Shown piece after piece: positions 1-11,036 of a stretch of 64,000 bases of DNA. A program made the translations under genes and the position numbers. This DNA comes from Psococerastis gibbosa (lineage: Eukaryota > Arthropoda > Insecta > Psocodea > Psocidae). The notes under the pieces were generated by a model, which had not been told where the DNA came from, made no database searches, and worked only from the letters and a program-made list of their open reading frames with translations. The stretch covers positions 29,783,419 to 29,847,418 of the forward strand of contig OZ020486.1 of assembly GCA_963971405.1 (NCBI GenBank). The letters run 5' to 3'. Position 1 is the first letter of the stretch. Each line of letters begins with the position of its first letter.

Positions 1-43
1 CGTGCAGTATTCCCATTAAGTAGTAGATTGAGGTGCTGTCTAG

Positions 44-1408
44 CAAACATTGAAAGAGCTGATGGCACCGGACCTAAGTATAGCTGTAGCGCGCATGCTG
101 GATTACAAAATACACTTGCAAACAGCTGCTCGTAAAGAGCTCTCTATAATGGAAGGGTACAAGTATTGTTAGGTTGAAACGAAAACAAAAGATAAAACTG
201 AAATTTCACATAGACGGGTAATTCACGTCAAGTCTCAGCCTATACTCAGATTGTCATCTTTAATTCCATATCTTCAAACATACGGCCTTGTTTCCAATGT
301 GCTAAAAAAATTTAATTTTGATTCAGAAACTACAAGCATTCCATGCCCCCCTCCACCTCCACCTCCTCCGCCTATGCCCAATTTATTGGGTGGAAGTAAC
401 CCACCCATCAAGAAGCCGGTACACCGAACTACAGAAGGAGACTCATTGGAGGATATGGCGAGACTTCTGGGGATTGAGCGAGCGCCTAAACCAATTATCC
501 CCCCTGGAGGAGGTACAGTGTGAATATTATATGGTTTTATATGTGGGTAGTATGGCTACCGATAATGTAATGTGCACTCAAATTTGGGAATGGAAACGAT
601 ACGCAATACTAATTAAGGTGGACTCTGCCTCGAAAGCGAACGTCAAGTTCACAATTTCGCATTTGAAACAGTCAAAGTCATTGGGTAAGGCACCCATTCC
701 ACATACGTCAATCGTCAATGAAAAATTGAAAAATGACGTCAATTGACGTGGTAGCAGAATTTTTAGTAAGTCTTTAATGCCTGCTAAAACGTCATTTTTC
801 AATTTTTCATTGACGATTGACGTATGTGGAATGGGCGCCTATGCAATCACTGTTCATAATGCTACCATAATATTTTTTGGTAGCATTTTCTTGGCATGAT
901 CATACGTGATTGAACAGACGAGACTTTGAAATAGGGGTGTAGGAGCCCCAGGACAGAAAAAAATTAAATTCTCAATGATAAAACACTCAGGACTAAAATT
1001 GTTAATTTTTGTTTTCAGTTGCTATTAATGAATTGATCAACGAAATCAAAGGAGGAAAATTCACACTTAAGGCAACTGAGGTAATTATTCCATATACCTT
1101 TCGTTTAATGATGTATTTATTAAAATTTATGTTAGCATGGACATGATATTAAGCTTCTTGTGTGATTGTAATATAACTGTGGTATATACTACATCAGTAT
1201 CGTAGGTGAAGTATTTGAATAAAATGCTCCACCGCTCTCATATATCAGTATCACCCAATTTGAAATTAGTCTAACTTGTAATATAATTTTACAGAAACAA
1301 CAGACAAAAAAGGACGAACCCCCTCCGGCAGTCCAAGAAATGCTCAGCATCATTGGAACGTTAAAAAGAAGACCTAGACAAAGTCGCCAAGCCGGTATCA
1401 TTGTATAA
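44..1408 (+). CDS. SHTN1: Shootin-1-like protein, C-terminal part (four last exons)
   Basis: Proposed exons are 44-156, 250-512, 1019-1080 and 1295-1408 (stop TAA at 1406). All introns are GT-AG and phases match across joins (2, 1, 0). The predicted tail runs from a helical stretch (KELMAPDLSIAVARMLDYK) into a nine-proline tract, then LEDMARLLGI, then a WH2-like segment (INELINEIKGGKFTLK), then AVQEMLSIIGTLKRR near the end. The order polyproline, 'AVEEMMDRIKKG'-type helix, 'AVDELKGILGTL'-type helix is what I recall from vertebrate shootin-1, a cytoplasmic clutch protein linking actin flow to adhesion in neurons. The basic tail ends soon after, so the long variable C-terminus of vertebrates is absent. 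The 5' part lies left of the window. Another WH2/polyproline protein is the alternative. The first exon is the least certain. Confidence 0.62.
689..839. mobile_element. Foldback MITE with GGCGCC-type ends (copy M1)
   Basis: A near-perfect inverted repeat: the left arm starts GGCACCCATTCCACATACG and the right arm ends in the complement with GAATGGGCGCC. Arms are about 55 bp around a short centre containing GACGTGGTAGCAGA. Flanks are TAA and TAT. It lies in the second intron shown of the shootin-like gene. Confidence 0.85.
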
Positions 1409-2298
1409 GATATGCCAAATGTGGTGGATGGAAGACAGATCTCATATGGTGCCTCTCTCTAATAACATCATGACTTGATTATTACTTTTGTATTGATTAT
1501 GTAATTAAAATTCCAAAATTGCATTGCTTAATTAAAATAGAATTCTTACATTTAAATTCTCGCTATCGGTACTCTTATCGGTACTCAACTTGCAGCACTC
1601 TGCAGTTCGATCAATCTTCTAACATTGTGCACCCAATATACTGCTATATTCGATTACCTCAATAGTTGTATACTTGATTGAAATAGCCAGTTGCCATCAG
1701 ACTGGACACACTTGCTGGCTCGATGGGATTTAGTAATTGAGTGTTATTGAGTTGCTGGTGAAAGCCAAAGCAATGATCAGGACTTTCGTAAAGGAATTCA
1801 CGGATCCCGTTCCGCCATTTATTTACCTCTGTCTAATTAGAGATAATTATTCATATGAGAGCTTCAAGTCAAGTGTTTCAGAATCCACTATAATCAGGAG
1901 AATCCCTCATTTATATCATAGCAAGTTCAAGCACGAAGACCTGGCGCTATTTAAGATCCATGACAAAAATCGTGCGAACGACACAGATAGTGTTATATAT
2001 GAATTGAGAGCCCCTTGACACCCTGAAGGTAGACAAAGATTTAAACTTCTCGTAGAATTTCTTCACGAATAGATCAAACTGTCTCAACCATTGTAGATTA
2101 TTAGTTTTGATACCGCGTATTGCAGCAGCAAGTAGCCTCTACTGCAAACTTTAAAATTAAAGTACACAAGCATCATCCCTATGAACACATCATTCAGTAA
2201 TAATAAATTATTATTAGTAGTAGTTGTAGTTAACATACGTACCTAAATATTGCTAAATGTAGTGGACTAAAAATAATTACAAATTAAAGAAATTTCCT
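1409..2298. other. Convergent intergenic spacer between shootin-like and BCCIP 3' ends
   Basis: About 0.9 kb of AT-rich DNA separates the two stop codons. I see no gene. The open frame at 1737-2018 has no homology that I recognise. Around 1885-1915 there is a degenerate match (ATAATCAGGAG context) to the 3' part of the CTA-tailed SINE described at 4990 and 22987, so part of this spacer is probably an old SINE remnant. No unambiguous AATAAA signal stands out for either gene. Confidence 0.5.
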
Positions 2299-5200
2299 TT
2301 ATTTTTTCTGCACTAAGCCCTCAACTTTATCAATAATTGCATCTAGTTTCTCAGCTTTGATAATTATAACTTTTCGGAAAGGAGTCATTTCTTCATCAGA
2401 TTCACTCCACCGTCCACTTAACCCTGTGTCTGAATCGTTCTTGACACAAAACTCGAAGGACGTTTCTGCTTCCTGAAATCAAACAACAAATCTTGAGCTT
2501 AAAAAAAATTTAACGGCACATACATAGGCGTAGTAAACGCAGCAATCATACACCCCGTACTCGTCCCTCCAGTAACTAAACTACGTAGTATGCATAAGCC
2601 CTTGCCAGGATATGTAGAGTAGTGGTACAGACTCCGACTTTCTCCCGAAAGGTGGTTGATTCGAGTCCCACACTTACACGCTACATTATCTGGCCGTGCT
2701 TCGGAGGGCACGTAAAGCAGGCGGTCCCGAGCTTTCCTAGTTCAATGTAAGAGAGGGCTTTATAGCCCTAACTCCGCTAAGTTGGCATAGTAATAGAACA
2801 AAAAGTCAATATTTATTTATTTATTTTATTTAAGCCCGATGTAAGGACTTCGACCGTATTATTCGACCACAATACGAAGATACTTGGCGAGACCTATTTT
2901 TTTTAGCCCTTTAAGTAATAGGCCTCCTTATCTCTCACATTGTAAATGGTTGTCATTAATTGTGTAAATATGTTACTAATGAAATGATTCTTCCCCTGAA
3001 TATGACGAATATTTTTTTCTGCATTAAAAAGATAAGCCAATATGAGCAATTGATGGAGAGTTTGATTGGGTTTTAAAGTTTTCTTCAAGTTCCATACTAA
3101 GAGAATAAGAGTGAATAAAAAGAACCGGTCCGAGCTTACTCGAACATGCTTTCCAATTGATCAATTAGTAGATGGAGAAAATGAGTAATTTCTGGTAAAT
3201 ACTTGTGGTTAAATTTCGAATATCTCTATATCTATTATTTTTTAGTCATTTTTCATTTAAATTAAATTTAGTTATTTGTATTTCTTTACCCCCAGAAGCA
3301 AACTATCAAGGAGCAAGCGACCCCCCGCATTTTATTAACATTAATAAGGGCTACAATATATGTGAATTTAAAAGAAATCGTTGGAGCCGTTTTGGAGAAA
3401 TATTTTTTTTACACGTTTTTTTGATTGAGTTAGCCCAAAATAAGAAAAAATGGTCCCGAGGTATGATTTTTGTAAACCTGCCAAATTTCATCAAAATCGA
3501 CCGAGTAGTTTGCCCGGAAATCGATGAACAGACAGAGCGACAGACAGACATTTCGTAAAAAACACTTGTTTGGGTTCCTGGGACCTCAAAATGTGTAAAT
3601 CCGTTGAAATCTCGGAGTCGGCAATTTTGACCATCACAAAGCTTTCCTTATACTACGTATAATTTGGAAAGCTATAATAATAAAAATCCTTGTAATCTTT
3701 GGTTAATCGCATGCAAACAATTTAGTGAATGTATCCGATTGACCTCTTTAGTCGCCACTGTAGGCTAGTACCCGTGTTGAGTTCCGACACGTCTCCAACG
3801 GCATGGTGTCATTTGAAGAATTTATGCTAGCGTGACTGCGGGCATTGCGACAGAATCCAAAATCGGAGTCCTTTTTAATTTTTTAATAAATAAACTAAAA
3901 AAAATTTAATTTAGAACTAACTGAAGCTGAATTAATTATTCATATAAGTTCGCCACAATAGAATTGATCGTACTTACGTCCTGAATAAATTCTTCTTCTG
4001 GGTTAGACCACATCATTTCCGGCTGGTTTGGACTCTTACACTTCTTCTTTTTCTTTTTTGAATCAACTTTGTACAGTTTACAGATTAACACGTAGTATGA
4101 GAAGTCAAAAGGCATTTTCTTTGCCGCCGCTTTCTTCATCTCGGAGCTAAAATAATAATAAATTCACTAGCTCCATTTCAGCTGCCACTGTTTCTCCAGA
4201 ATATAAGAAAATTGCAAATCACGATGTGAATGATATTATTTATTTTAAAACTTTTCGCCGAGAAACATACATGCATAATAAATTCGCGAAAACAACTTAC
4301 GCCATGAAAAAAGTAGAATAGTCAGCTAAAGTTCAAGGGTAAAGAACTGGTACGAGTGAACCGGCACATGCTTTCACATTTATCAATTAGTACATAGAGG
4401 TGGGGTAAATTCTAGATAGCTCAGACCAACACATTACCACACAGTAATAATGGCAGGGCACGCAATGCATTTGAGCGTGAATTTTCTATCATTAAAAAAA
4501 AAAAAAAATCCACAAAGCCAAAACGTTTTTTGGGAAAGCAACCTCTCCGGTTTCATTACTCAATTTAACCCCTAAAACATGCCTGAAGGTAGAAATCACC
4601 GATCGAAAGGTTTCGCAGAAAAATTAATTTTTAGTCATTTTTCATTCAAATTTAGTTATTTTTATTTTTTACCCCCAGAAGCAAACTATCAACGGGCAAG
4701 CGACCCCCCCCCCCCCGCATTGTATTAACATTAATAACGACTACAATATATATGAATTTAAAAGAAATAGTTGAAGCCGTTTTGGAGTAATACTTTCTTT
4801 TACGTTTTTTTGAGTTTTTTTAGAATACAACCCCCCCAAATTGAGTTAGCCCAAAAAAAATGGTCCCGAGGTATGATTTTTGTGAATCTAAATACTAAAT
4901 TTCATAAAAATCGACCCGGAAATCGATGAACAGACAGACACACAGAGCTACAGACAGACATTTCGTAAAAAACACTTTTTTGGGTTCCTGAAGCCGGCCG
5001 CCTTACCAAGTTGAATCCAGCGGACCAGAGCAGGTTCAAAGATGCAGATAACTTGGTAGTGTGCACAGTGCCTGTAGGGAAACACGGTAGGACTTGTCCT
5101 GGTCACCTCCGAACTAATCGTGTGACTTCACTGTGTTTCCCAAGTGGTTCGGAACCCACTATAATCAGGAGGTCCCCTGTCCTATGGGCCCACACCGTGG

Positions 5201-7667
5201 CCTGGGACTGTGTCCAACCAAACTACTACTACTGGGTTCCTCAAAACGTGTGAATCCGTTGAATCTCGGAATCGAAAATGTTGACCATCACAAAGCTTTC
5301 CTTATACTACTTATAAATTGGAACGCAAAAACTATTTAAACAGTTTTGTAGGACTTTTAGTGACAGCCAGCGCCAGGGCTTATGTCGTCAGTAGATCATA
5401 GTTCTGGCTCTGCATCCTCCAGCGGGCTCCAGGAACCAACCAAGTAACAGATAGGCTCTGTGAGCAACCTGTCCAAACCATCATTGGTGGAGACACCCTC
5501 CCTTGGCCAATCTACCACCGTATCACATCTCAACCTGGAGGTAAGCGTTGCAGGACCAGATGTTGAAGAGTCCCTTTTGCCCCACAAGGGCAGAGAGGAG
5601 ACGCCGCAATAACTAGGGCATGCAAATGGAATGAATTTTAGTGTCACCGAATTGCATTTTTATAAGGTTTGTCCGTAGCCTCTTTAGGTCTATCCAGTCA
5701 AAGAAACAAGCTCAAATGAACTCAAGTAGGAAACTAAAGCAGACCCTGCTTCCCAGCAAATTTATAACGGTCATCTACGACTAATTCTTCCACTTCATTG
5801 AGATCTCTATTATGGCGAATAACAAACCAGCAGATAACAACAAAATGAACGCTGTTACTAGTACAGCTCATATTACAATATAACTTCGGCAAATCCGTCT
5901 TTGAGACAGAACCTAATAAATAATAACCTAAATATTATGTTTACCTTAAACTTCTTAAAAGTGGTATTGTAATTTGAGCAGGGATGTTGACAAAACGCTC
6001 GTTGATTAAAAGTCCCACGGGTTTTACATCATCTTGCAGAAGCTTTTCAACAAAATTTACTGTCTCATCTGTGGCATGTTCCCGGCTTAATTCCAGCAGC
6101 AATTTTCGCAATTGGGAAACACATTCCAAGTTCTGAGAACATTGAATTGCCCCCATCATTATTGACACATGGCACATTAAAAATTGTAATTAATTCACAT
6201 TGCTTAAATTACTGTACAATTAGTAACATTGTAGCTAGGATGCCATGCCTATCATCAGAGTGGCTGCTATTAATACAATTTTTTGTTAAATACTAGTCCA
6301 GTACTACTAATCTATTATGAAACGAGAAATATGGTATCGAACAATTTTAGTGGCATGCAGTTTTAAAAAATGAAATCAGGCAAGTAAAGGAGAATAAGAC
6401 AATTGGCCTAAAGGAAGTCTAATAGGGCGTTTCAATATACCCCTACCTTTACATACCGTTTCGGATTTATAACACTTTCCCTCGTTAACAAGCACGTTAT
6501 AATGATCACTAATAGTAATCTATTAGATAACACGATAATTTTTTTAAATAAACCGTAATAAACAGTACCTTCATTTTTATAAAAAAAAAAAAAAAAAAAA
6601 AACAGCATTGGAGCAAGGGAACAAAGAACTTACCTGTTTTTCCGTCAAATTAACAACAGTTGTAATCCCAAAGACGTCGTTTGCGTCGTTGCCATCGTCT
6701 TCATCATCACTTTCATCTTCGTCACCGTCAAACGACTGTTTTATAACACTTCCTACATAATTTTGACCAATAATGAGTTCCGTCAGCTCCGACAAACTAA
6801 TGTGCGCTTTAAGGAACAATTGATGCAACAGTTGTTTGATGCCGTGAAAATCAGAATCAATTGGATTACGTCCTTCAAAGTCTACCTGAATTTCCTACAA
6901 ACAAATAAGGATAAAAAAGTCAAAAATTGTCTACCTGTTCCTACATTGAGACAGCAAAGAAGCATAAAAATTGAAAATGGGAGAAAAGAGAAAAACCGCG
7001 GATTAAAAACATGGCGTCGCGGCGCGAGTAATACAGAGCAACAGCCAACAAGGGGAACGGAAGGGAGGGAAGCCGGGGGAATACCTGGGGAGTGGGGAGG
7101 GAGGCTTCTGTACTTTTGGGCTGACAGACATGCGCTGATTGCGCTCTTCCTATCAGTACCAACTGTCTTTTTACTGATTAGCTGAATAAAAAAATGATTT
7201 TAACACACTGAAGAGCATACAATCTAGGATTGAGCAAAACAGCCAATCCAACATGGACTGCAAGTAATAAAATCAGTTCTTCATGCTGAATGCAACCTGC
7301 CTAATATGGACTTGTCATAAATATGGGAGACCGTTCATAAGGCAAATCATGATTGTACTTGTCAGCTTTTAATAGTAGTTTGTATTTTTGGGGGCGCTAA
7401 TATTAGCAGACACCTTTCGTAGACGCAAGTTAAAAAAAATATATATATATCAATTTGCCGTAGTGTCTAGCCGCTTTGTCACCAATACGGCTTTGTAGTT
7501 TCCAATAAATATACATACGCATGCAATTAAATTATTGTTACCTCTTTTCCTGTTAACTTTTCTGATCCAGAAGATTCGTTATCTGACGAACTTGAGCCAC
7601 CATCAGAACCCAAATTGTCACTACTTTTATCAAAATTGAGAACACGCTTTTTCGACGGAGCCGCCAT
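2299..7667 (-). CDS. BCCIP: BCCIP, BRCA2- and CDKN1A-interacting protein homologue (five exons, complete)
   Basis: Exons on the minus strand are 7667-7542 (starts ATG GCG GCT), 6894-6634, 6132-5945, 4146-3978 and 2472-2299 (stop TAA). Introns are GT-AG with phases 0, 0, 2, 0. The sum is 918 nt, 305 residues, close to the ~314-322 of human BCCIP. Landmarks in order: an acidic serine-rich N-terminus; VDFEGRNPIDSDFHGIKQLL; ELIIGQNYVGSVIKQ; an acidic DDEDDGND stretch; KPVGLLINERFVNIPAQI; a lysine run in the variable loop; NPEEEFIQD; and a C-terminal LSGRWSESDEEMTPFRKV. In animals the family acts in the nucleus in DNA repair, cell-cycle control and ribosome biogenesis. Introns 1-4 hold many repeats (SINEs, the GACAGACA repeat). 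Nothing looks broken. Confidence 0.93.
2610..2826 (+). mobile_element. tRNA-derived SINE, family 1, copy a (5' of the BCCIP last exon, in intron 4)
   Basis: The 5' part carries an A-box-like stretch (TGTAGAGTAGTGGTACAGAC) and a B-box-like GATTCGAGTCC. The body contains GGGCTTTATAGCCCTAACTC and GTTGGCATAGTAATAGAAC, and the 3' end is a (TTTA)n tail. The same order of blocks recurs at 12187, 34196 (reverse), 38351, 47829 and 60555, which defines the family. Confidence 0.85.
3121..3676 (+). repeat. Unclassified GACAGACA repeat (family R), copy 1
   Basis: It begins near GAACCGGTCCGAG and ends in a hairpin-like CTTTCCTTATACTACGTATAA then GGAAAGC. The interior includes GAAGCAAACTATCAAGGAG, a stretch with AAATTTCATCAAAATCGACC, then a degenerate GACAGACAGACA. 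At least seven more copies lie in this window. The 'TTTCATCAAAATCG...CAGACAGACA' layout is familiar from many invertebrate non-autonomous repeats, but I cannot assign a superfamily. Confidence 0.75.
3700..3835 (-). repeat. tRNA-like SINE family 2, reverse copy (remnant)
   Basis: The minus strand reads CACCATGCCGTTGGAGACG followed by ACTAGCCTACAG and GAGGTCAATCGGATACA. This is the same order of blocks as at 31508-31660. It lies in BCCIP intron 4. Confidence 0.6.
4345..5316 (+). repeat. Family R repeat, copy 2, split by a nested SINE
   Basis: The family R blocks are in the usual order: the CATGCTTTC start, GAAGCAAACTATCAA, GGTCCCGAGGTATGATTTTT, the CAGACAGACA motif, and ACAAAGCTTTCCTTATACTAC at the end. 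The run is interrupted at 4990-5232 by the CTA-tailed SINE, which duplicates TGGGTTCCT, so the SINE is younger than this copy. C/G runs occur at 4705-4717 and 4826-4832. Confidence 0.75.
4990..5232 (+). mobile_element. CTA-tailed SINE-like element, copy 1 (nested in family R)
   Basis: The element starts near AAGCCGGCCGCCTTACCAAG and ends in a (CTA)n tail. It is flanked by a 9-bp direct repeat TGGGTTCCT at 4981-4989 and 5233-5241. A second, nearly identical copy with its own duplication is at 22987-23204. Short length, a simple-repeat tail and variable-length target duplications fit a SINE mobilised by a LINE. I see no convincing tRNA A and B boxes, so the head may come from another RNA. Confidence 0.8.
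5396..5647 (-). other. GC-richer unclassified block in BCCIP intron 3
   Basis: This ~250-bp stretch is clearly less AT-rich than its surroundings and has an open minus-strand frame of 83 codons. I recognise no domain. It sits inside an intron of a complete gene, so a transposon remnant is the likeliest explanation. Confidence 0.3.
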
Positions 7668-8486
7668 TTTCAATCAAAATCAAAACATCAAAGCTTTCCC
7701 TCATTCCCTTTAGATGGCGCACAGCACAGCTCAAGTTCGATTCTCGATTTCTCGTTACGTTACATTGTCAGCATTGTCTCGACTCTCGTTCTGTGTTTAC
7801 AATATGGCGAACTCATAGCACGTATTTGCTTTTAGCACTTTTCAAATATTAAATTAATAATTTATGCGGCAAATGGCATTTAATCTGTCAATCAGAGTAA
7901 CGTACGTAATGAAATAATTAACAGAATCAACTGAATAAGTATGTATGTGTTATGCATTGATTGTTAATGTATAGTAGTAAGTTGACCATGAAACCATGAA
8001 GTTATTATTAAACGGCATAGTTGGCCTTTAGGTAGAGTAACTGACTAAGTCGGTACTCCGTAGTCGGCAGGACCAGTCCAGTGATCCTCAACATTGTTCA
8101 AATGTCTGGGATCTTTAGTATCCGGCCGATCATTTTTATCCTTGGGTATCCTTACATTTTGCTTATAATATTATTCTATATATTTAAAAGGATTATTCGC
8201 ATACAAACAATTCAATGAACGTATCCGAATAACCTCTTCAGTCGCCTTTGTACGTAATACCTAAGGTCAACATTTTTCACGAGAAATAAAATAGAAAAGG
8301 CAGAATGGAACTCCACAGTCACTACATCATACATCATAATTTTACAAAGTGCTTCTTCGGAATTCAATATAACATTTCCATACCTTATTTTAGAAGATGA
8401 ATTAAATCCGATGTTATGGAGTGGTTATAGAGACTGAATAATTTTGAATTAAACAAATAAAAATTGTTTTTATTGCTAGTGTCAGT
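7668..8486. other. 5' flank of BCCIP up to the Penelope-like element
   Basis: About 0.8 kb upstream of the BCCIP start codon, presumably holding its promoter. No TATA box is evident at a sensible distance. A degenerate reverse copy of SINE family 2 lies at about 8190-8270 (TACAAACAATTCAATGAACG context). I see no other gene. Confidence 0.4.
8190..8270 (-). repeat. SINE family 2 remnant (reverse)
   Basis: GCATACAAACAATTCAATG, CGTATCCGAATAACCTCTTC and AGTCGCC match the 3' half of the reverse-oriented copy at 3700-3780. The head is missing or too diverged to see. Confidence 0.5.
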
Positions 8487-8645
8487 AAACAAAAAATAAC
8501 AAAAACTTAGAGTTTTAGAAAAACTTGTTATAACAACCCGAATTAGTAAAACCCAAATAATCGTTAAGAAATTAACTTTGTCTAAGAAACCCACTTGTGT
8601 TAGTATAAAACCCTGAGCGCTTTCGGCAAGAACTGCCATCTACAG
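8487..8645 (+). repeat. Left inverted arm of the Penelope-like element
   Basis: The arm ends in CGCTTTCGGCAAGAACTGCC and CATCTACAG right before the ORF start. Its complement begins CTGTAGATGGCAGTTCTT and matches 10866-11036 almost base for base over about 160 bp. Confidence 0.9.
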
Positions 8646-10766
8646 ATGCGCGGGACGAACGAGTGTTCCCGGTCTAACCCCCTTCATCGATCGATGCAGA
8701 CTGGGGTAGGTCAAGGCCTCACGCCTTCAGCGCAGACACTGACTACACTACCCATCACAACACATAAATTCTATCCTCGTACCGTCAACTTATCTAACAC
8801 GATTTTCAACACAAAAGAAATGGAACTTCTCAACAAGGGCCTCAAGTATTGCCCCGATATAGGTCTAAACAAAAACACGTTAACCAACTTAATGTCAGAC
8901 ACTGAATTTAGCCTAAAAAACCACAATAATGAAAAACACATAGCAGCAGATATTCTGAAAAACGTCAAACTTACACACAAAAACGATAACACTAAATCTA
9001 TAAAAAAGAAACTAGCCCAAGATAACCTTACACTCACCAAGGCGGATAAAGGAAATTCTATTGTCATTTTACCTGCCCATGATTTTGTTTCTAAAGTCTT
9101 AGACCTCATTTCTGATGAATCCACATTCGTAAAACTTAAAGTAGACCCCACAAACAAATTCCAAAAAGCAACCAAAAAAGCCATTAAACAAAGCTCTAAT
9201 ACGATACCCCAAGATATAGCCTATAAATTTACCAACATGAACCCCGTAGCTCCTTCAATTTTTGGTCTGGTTAAACTTCATAAACCCAATCAACCTATCC
9301 GCCCAGTAGTTTCGTATAACAGTGCCCCAGCCAGCAAAGTAGCTAGTTTTCTCAACAAACACATTCGCGAGCTATCAAACTTCACACCCCGCCACAGCGT
9401 CAAAAACTCATTCGAGTTGGTTTCCCGCCTTAAGCACCTTTCCTTAGCCAGCAATGCCAAACTCGTCTCTTTCGATGTCAAAAATCTGTTTACTAATATT
9501 CCCGTACCCGAAGTACCTAAATTAGCTGCCCAGTCACTCTATCACAATAATACCTCGAACAGCCTTATTTCTGAGACCCTCCTTCTGTTAGACACATGCA
9601 CTCATCAAAACTATTTCCGTTTCGAATCCGACTACTACCAACAAAAAATAGGCCTACCTATGGGTTCTTCCCTTTCTCCCCTTCTTGCTGAAATTTTTAT
9701 GGATAACTTCGAACACAAACTTCTACTCAATAAAAATCCCCTAGTTAAATGTATATCTTTCTGGACAAGGTATGTGGATGATATCTTCTGCATTTGGACA
9801 GGAAGTAACAGACAACTAGACAATTTCTTAAGTTTTATCAACACAATTCACCCAAAAATCCAATTTACCATGGAAGTAGAAGAAAACAACTCCCTGAACT
9901 TCTTAGACCTCACCATCACCAAAAATAATAGTACCCTAGACTTCAAGATATTTCGTAAAGAAACCCATAGCGATAATATAATCCCTGTTGATTCTTCTCA
10001 CCCATTCCAGCACAAACACGCAGCATTCCATAGTATGATTTTTCGACTCCTTAACATCCCTATGAATCAAACCAACTATAGTAATGAATTAAATACAATA
10101 AAACAAATTGCCCAAAATAACAATTTCAATCTCAACCTAATAGACAGAATCCTACGACATCACAAAATCAAACACAACCTCAAACTAATTTACCCCCCAG
10201 GGAGCTTAAACCCGGTAACCAATAAATCATATTTCAGGATACAATACATAGAAAAAATCACAGAAAAAATAAGTAACCTCATTTCTTCTACAACAGACAA
10301 AACACCAGCCCCGTACAATCGCAACAATTTGGCCAATAAACTCATGAACTGCAAAACCAAACCAGAAGAGGAAAAAGGCAATGGAGTTTATCGTCTAAAT
10401 TGTAACGATTGTAACGCAATTTACATAGGCCAAACAGGCAGAAGCTTTAAAACTAGGGTCAGAGAACATATAACAGGTATAGGAGACACCAACACCAACA
10501 GCACATTCGCGAAACACCTTAACTCGGAAAATCACACATTCGATCCTCACAATTGGACAGCCCTATACAAAATAAAGAAAAGTTACACTTCAAATTTTTT
10601 TGAAAATGTTGAAATCAAAAGAGCTTTAGACAATAGGGAAAAATTAACAAACGACATAACATTCACACAATCATCCCCTCTAATAGATCTAGCTAGTAGG
10701 TTAGGAATAGGTAACCAGCCACGCCCCCTTCCACCCCCTCCTCCCCCCGCTCCCAGTCCTATATAA
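8646..10766 (+). CDS. Penelope-like reverse transcriptase with C-terminal GIY-YIG endonuclease
   Basis: One uninterrupted 706-residue frame. From the N-terminus: an ADKGNSIVIL motif near residue 132; IFGLVKLHKPNQPIRPVVS; SFDVKNLFTNIP (first catalytic aspartate); a GLPMGSSLSPLLAE motif; TRYVDDIF with the catalytic YVDD near residue 376; NSLNFLDLTI; a CNDC pair around residue 587; and a GIY-YIG core from GVYRL near residue 580 to YIGQTGRSFKTRVREH. This order is diagnostic of Penelope/Poseidon-type elements, in which the RT copies the RNA and the GIY-YIG domain nicks the target. The ATG at 8646 lies at the edge of the left arm; the next methionine is at about 8694. The C-terminus is proline-rich. 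Confidence 0.96.
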   Translation: MRGTNECSRSNPLHRSMQTGVGQGLTPSAQTLTTLPITTHKFYPRTVNLSNTIFNTKEMELLNKGLKYCPDIGLNKNTLTNLMSDTEFSLKNHNNEKHIAADILKNVKLTHKNDNTKSIKKKLAQDNLTLTKADKGNSIVILPAHDFVSKVLDLISDESTFVKLKVDPTNKFQKATKKAIKQSSNTIPQDIAYKFTNMNPVAPSIFGLVKLHKPNQPIRPVVSYNSAPASKVASFLNKHIRELSNFTPRHSVKNSFELVSRLKHLSLASNAKLVSFDVKNLFTNIPVPEVPKLAAQSLYHNNTSNSLISETLLLLDTCTHQNYFRFESDYYQQKIGLPMGSSLSPLLAEIFMDNFEHKLLLNKNPLVKCISFWTRYVDDIFCIWTGSNRQLDNFLSFINTIHPKIQFTMEVEENNSLNFLDLTITKNNSTLDFKIFRKETHSDNIIPVDSSHPFQHKHAAFHSMIFRLLNIPMNQTNYSNELNTIKQIAQNNNFNLNLIDRILRHHKIKHNLKLIYPPGSLNPVTNKSYFRIQYIEKITEKISNLISSTTDKTPAPYNRNNLANKLMNCKTKPEEEKGNGVYRLNCNDCNAIYIGQTGRSFKTRVREHITGIGDTNTNSTFAKHLNSENHTFDPHNWTALYKIKKSYTSNFFENVEIKRALDNREKLTNDITFTQSSPLIDLASRLGIGNQPRPLPPPPPPAPSPI

Positions 10767-10865
10767 ACCAAGGTTTCCTCTCCCTAGTCACATTTGCATC
10801 TTCTCCTCGAGTTGAGCAAGTCTCAAATCGCAGATAAGGTGTAACTGTGCTAGTGGGTTTCCCTC

Positions 10866-11036
10866 TGTAGATGGCAGTTCTTACCGAAAGCGCTCAGGGT
10901 TTTATACTAACACAAGTGAGTTTCTTATACAAAGTTAATTTCTTAATGATTATTTGGGTTTTACTAATTCGGGTTGTTATAACAAGTTTTTCTATAACTT
11001 TTCTATAAGTTTTCGTTATTTTTTGTTTATTAAAAT
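10866..11036 (-). repeat. Right inverted arm of the Penelope-like element
   Basis: It starts CTGTAGATGGCAGTTCTTAC and runs through CTAATTCGGGTTGTTATAAC to TTATTTTTTGTTTATT. It is the inverted complement of the left arm with scattered substitutions and a small length difference. Confidence 0.9.

Noticed and set aside
3205-3558. 117-codon ORF with a hydrophobic start
   Set aside because: It lies wholly inside family R; the other copies do not keep the frame.
8385-8639. 84-codon minus-strand ORF upstream of the Penelope-like frame
   Set aside because: It is the complement of the left inverted arm; the same sequence occurs in the right arm.
8771-9184. 137-codon minus-strand ORF
   Set aside because: It is the antisense shadow of the Penelope-like reverse transcriptase.
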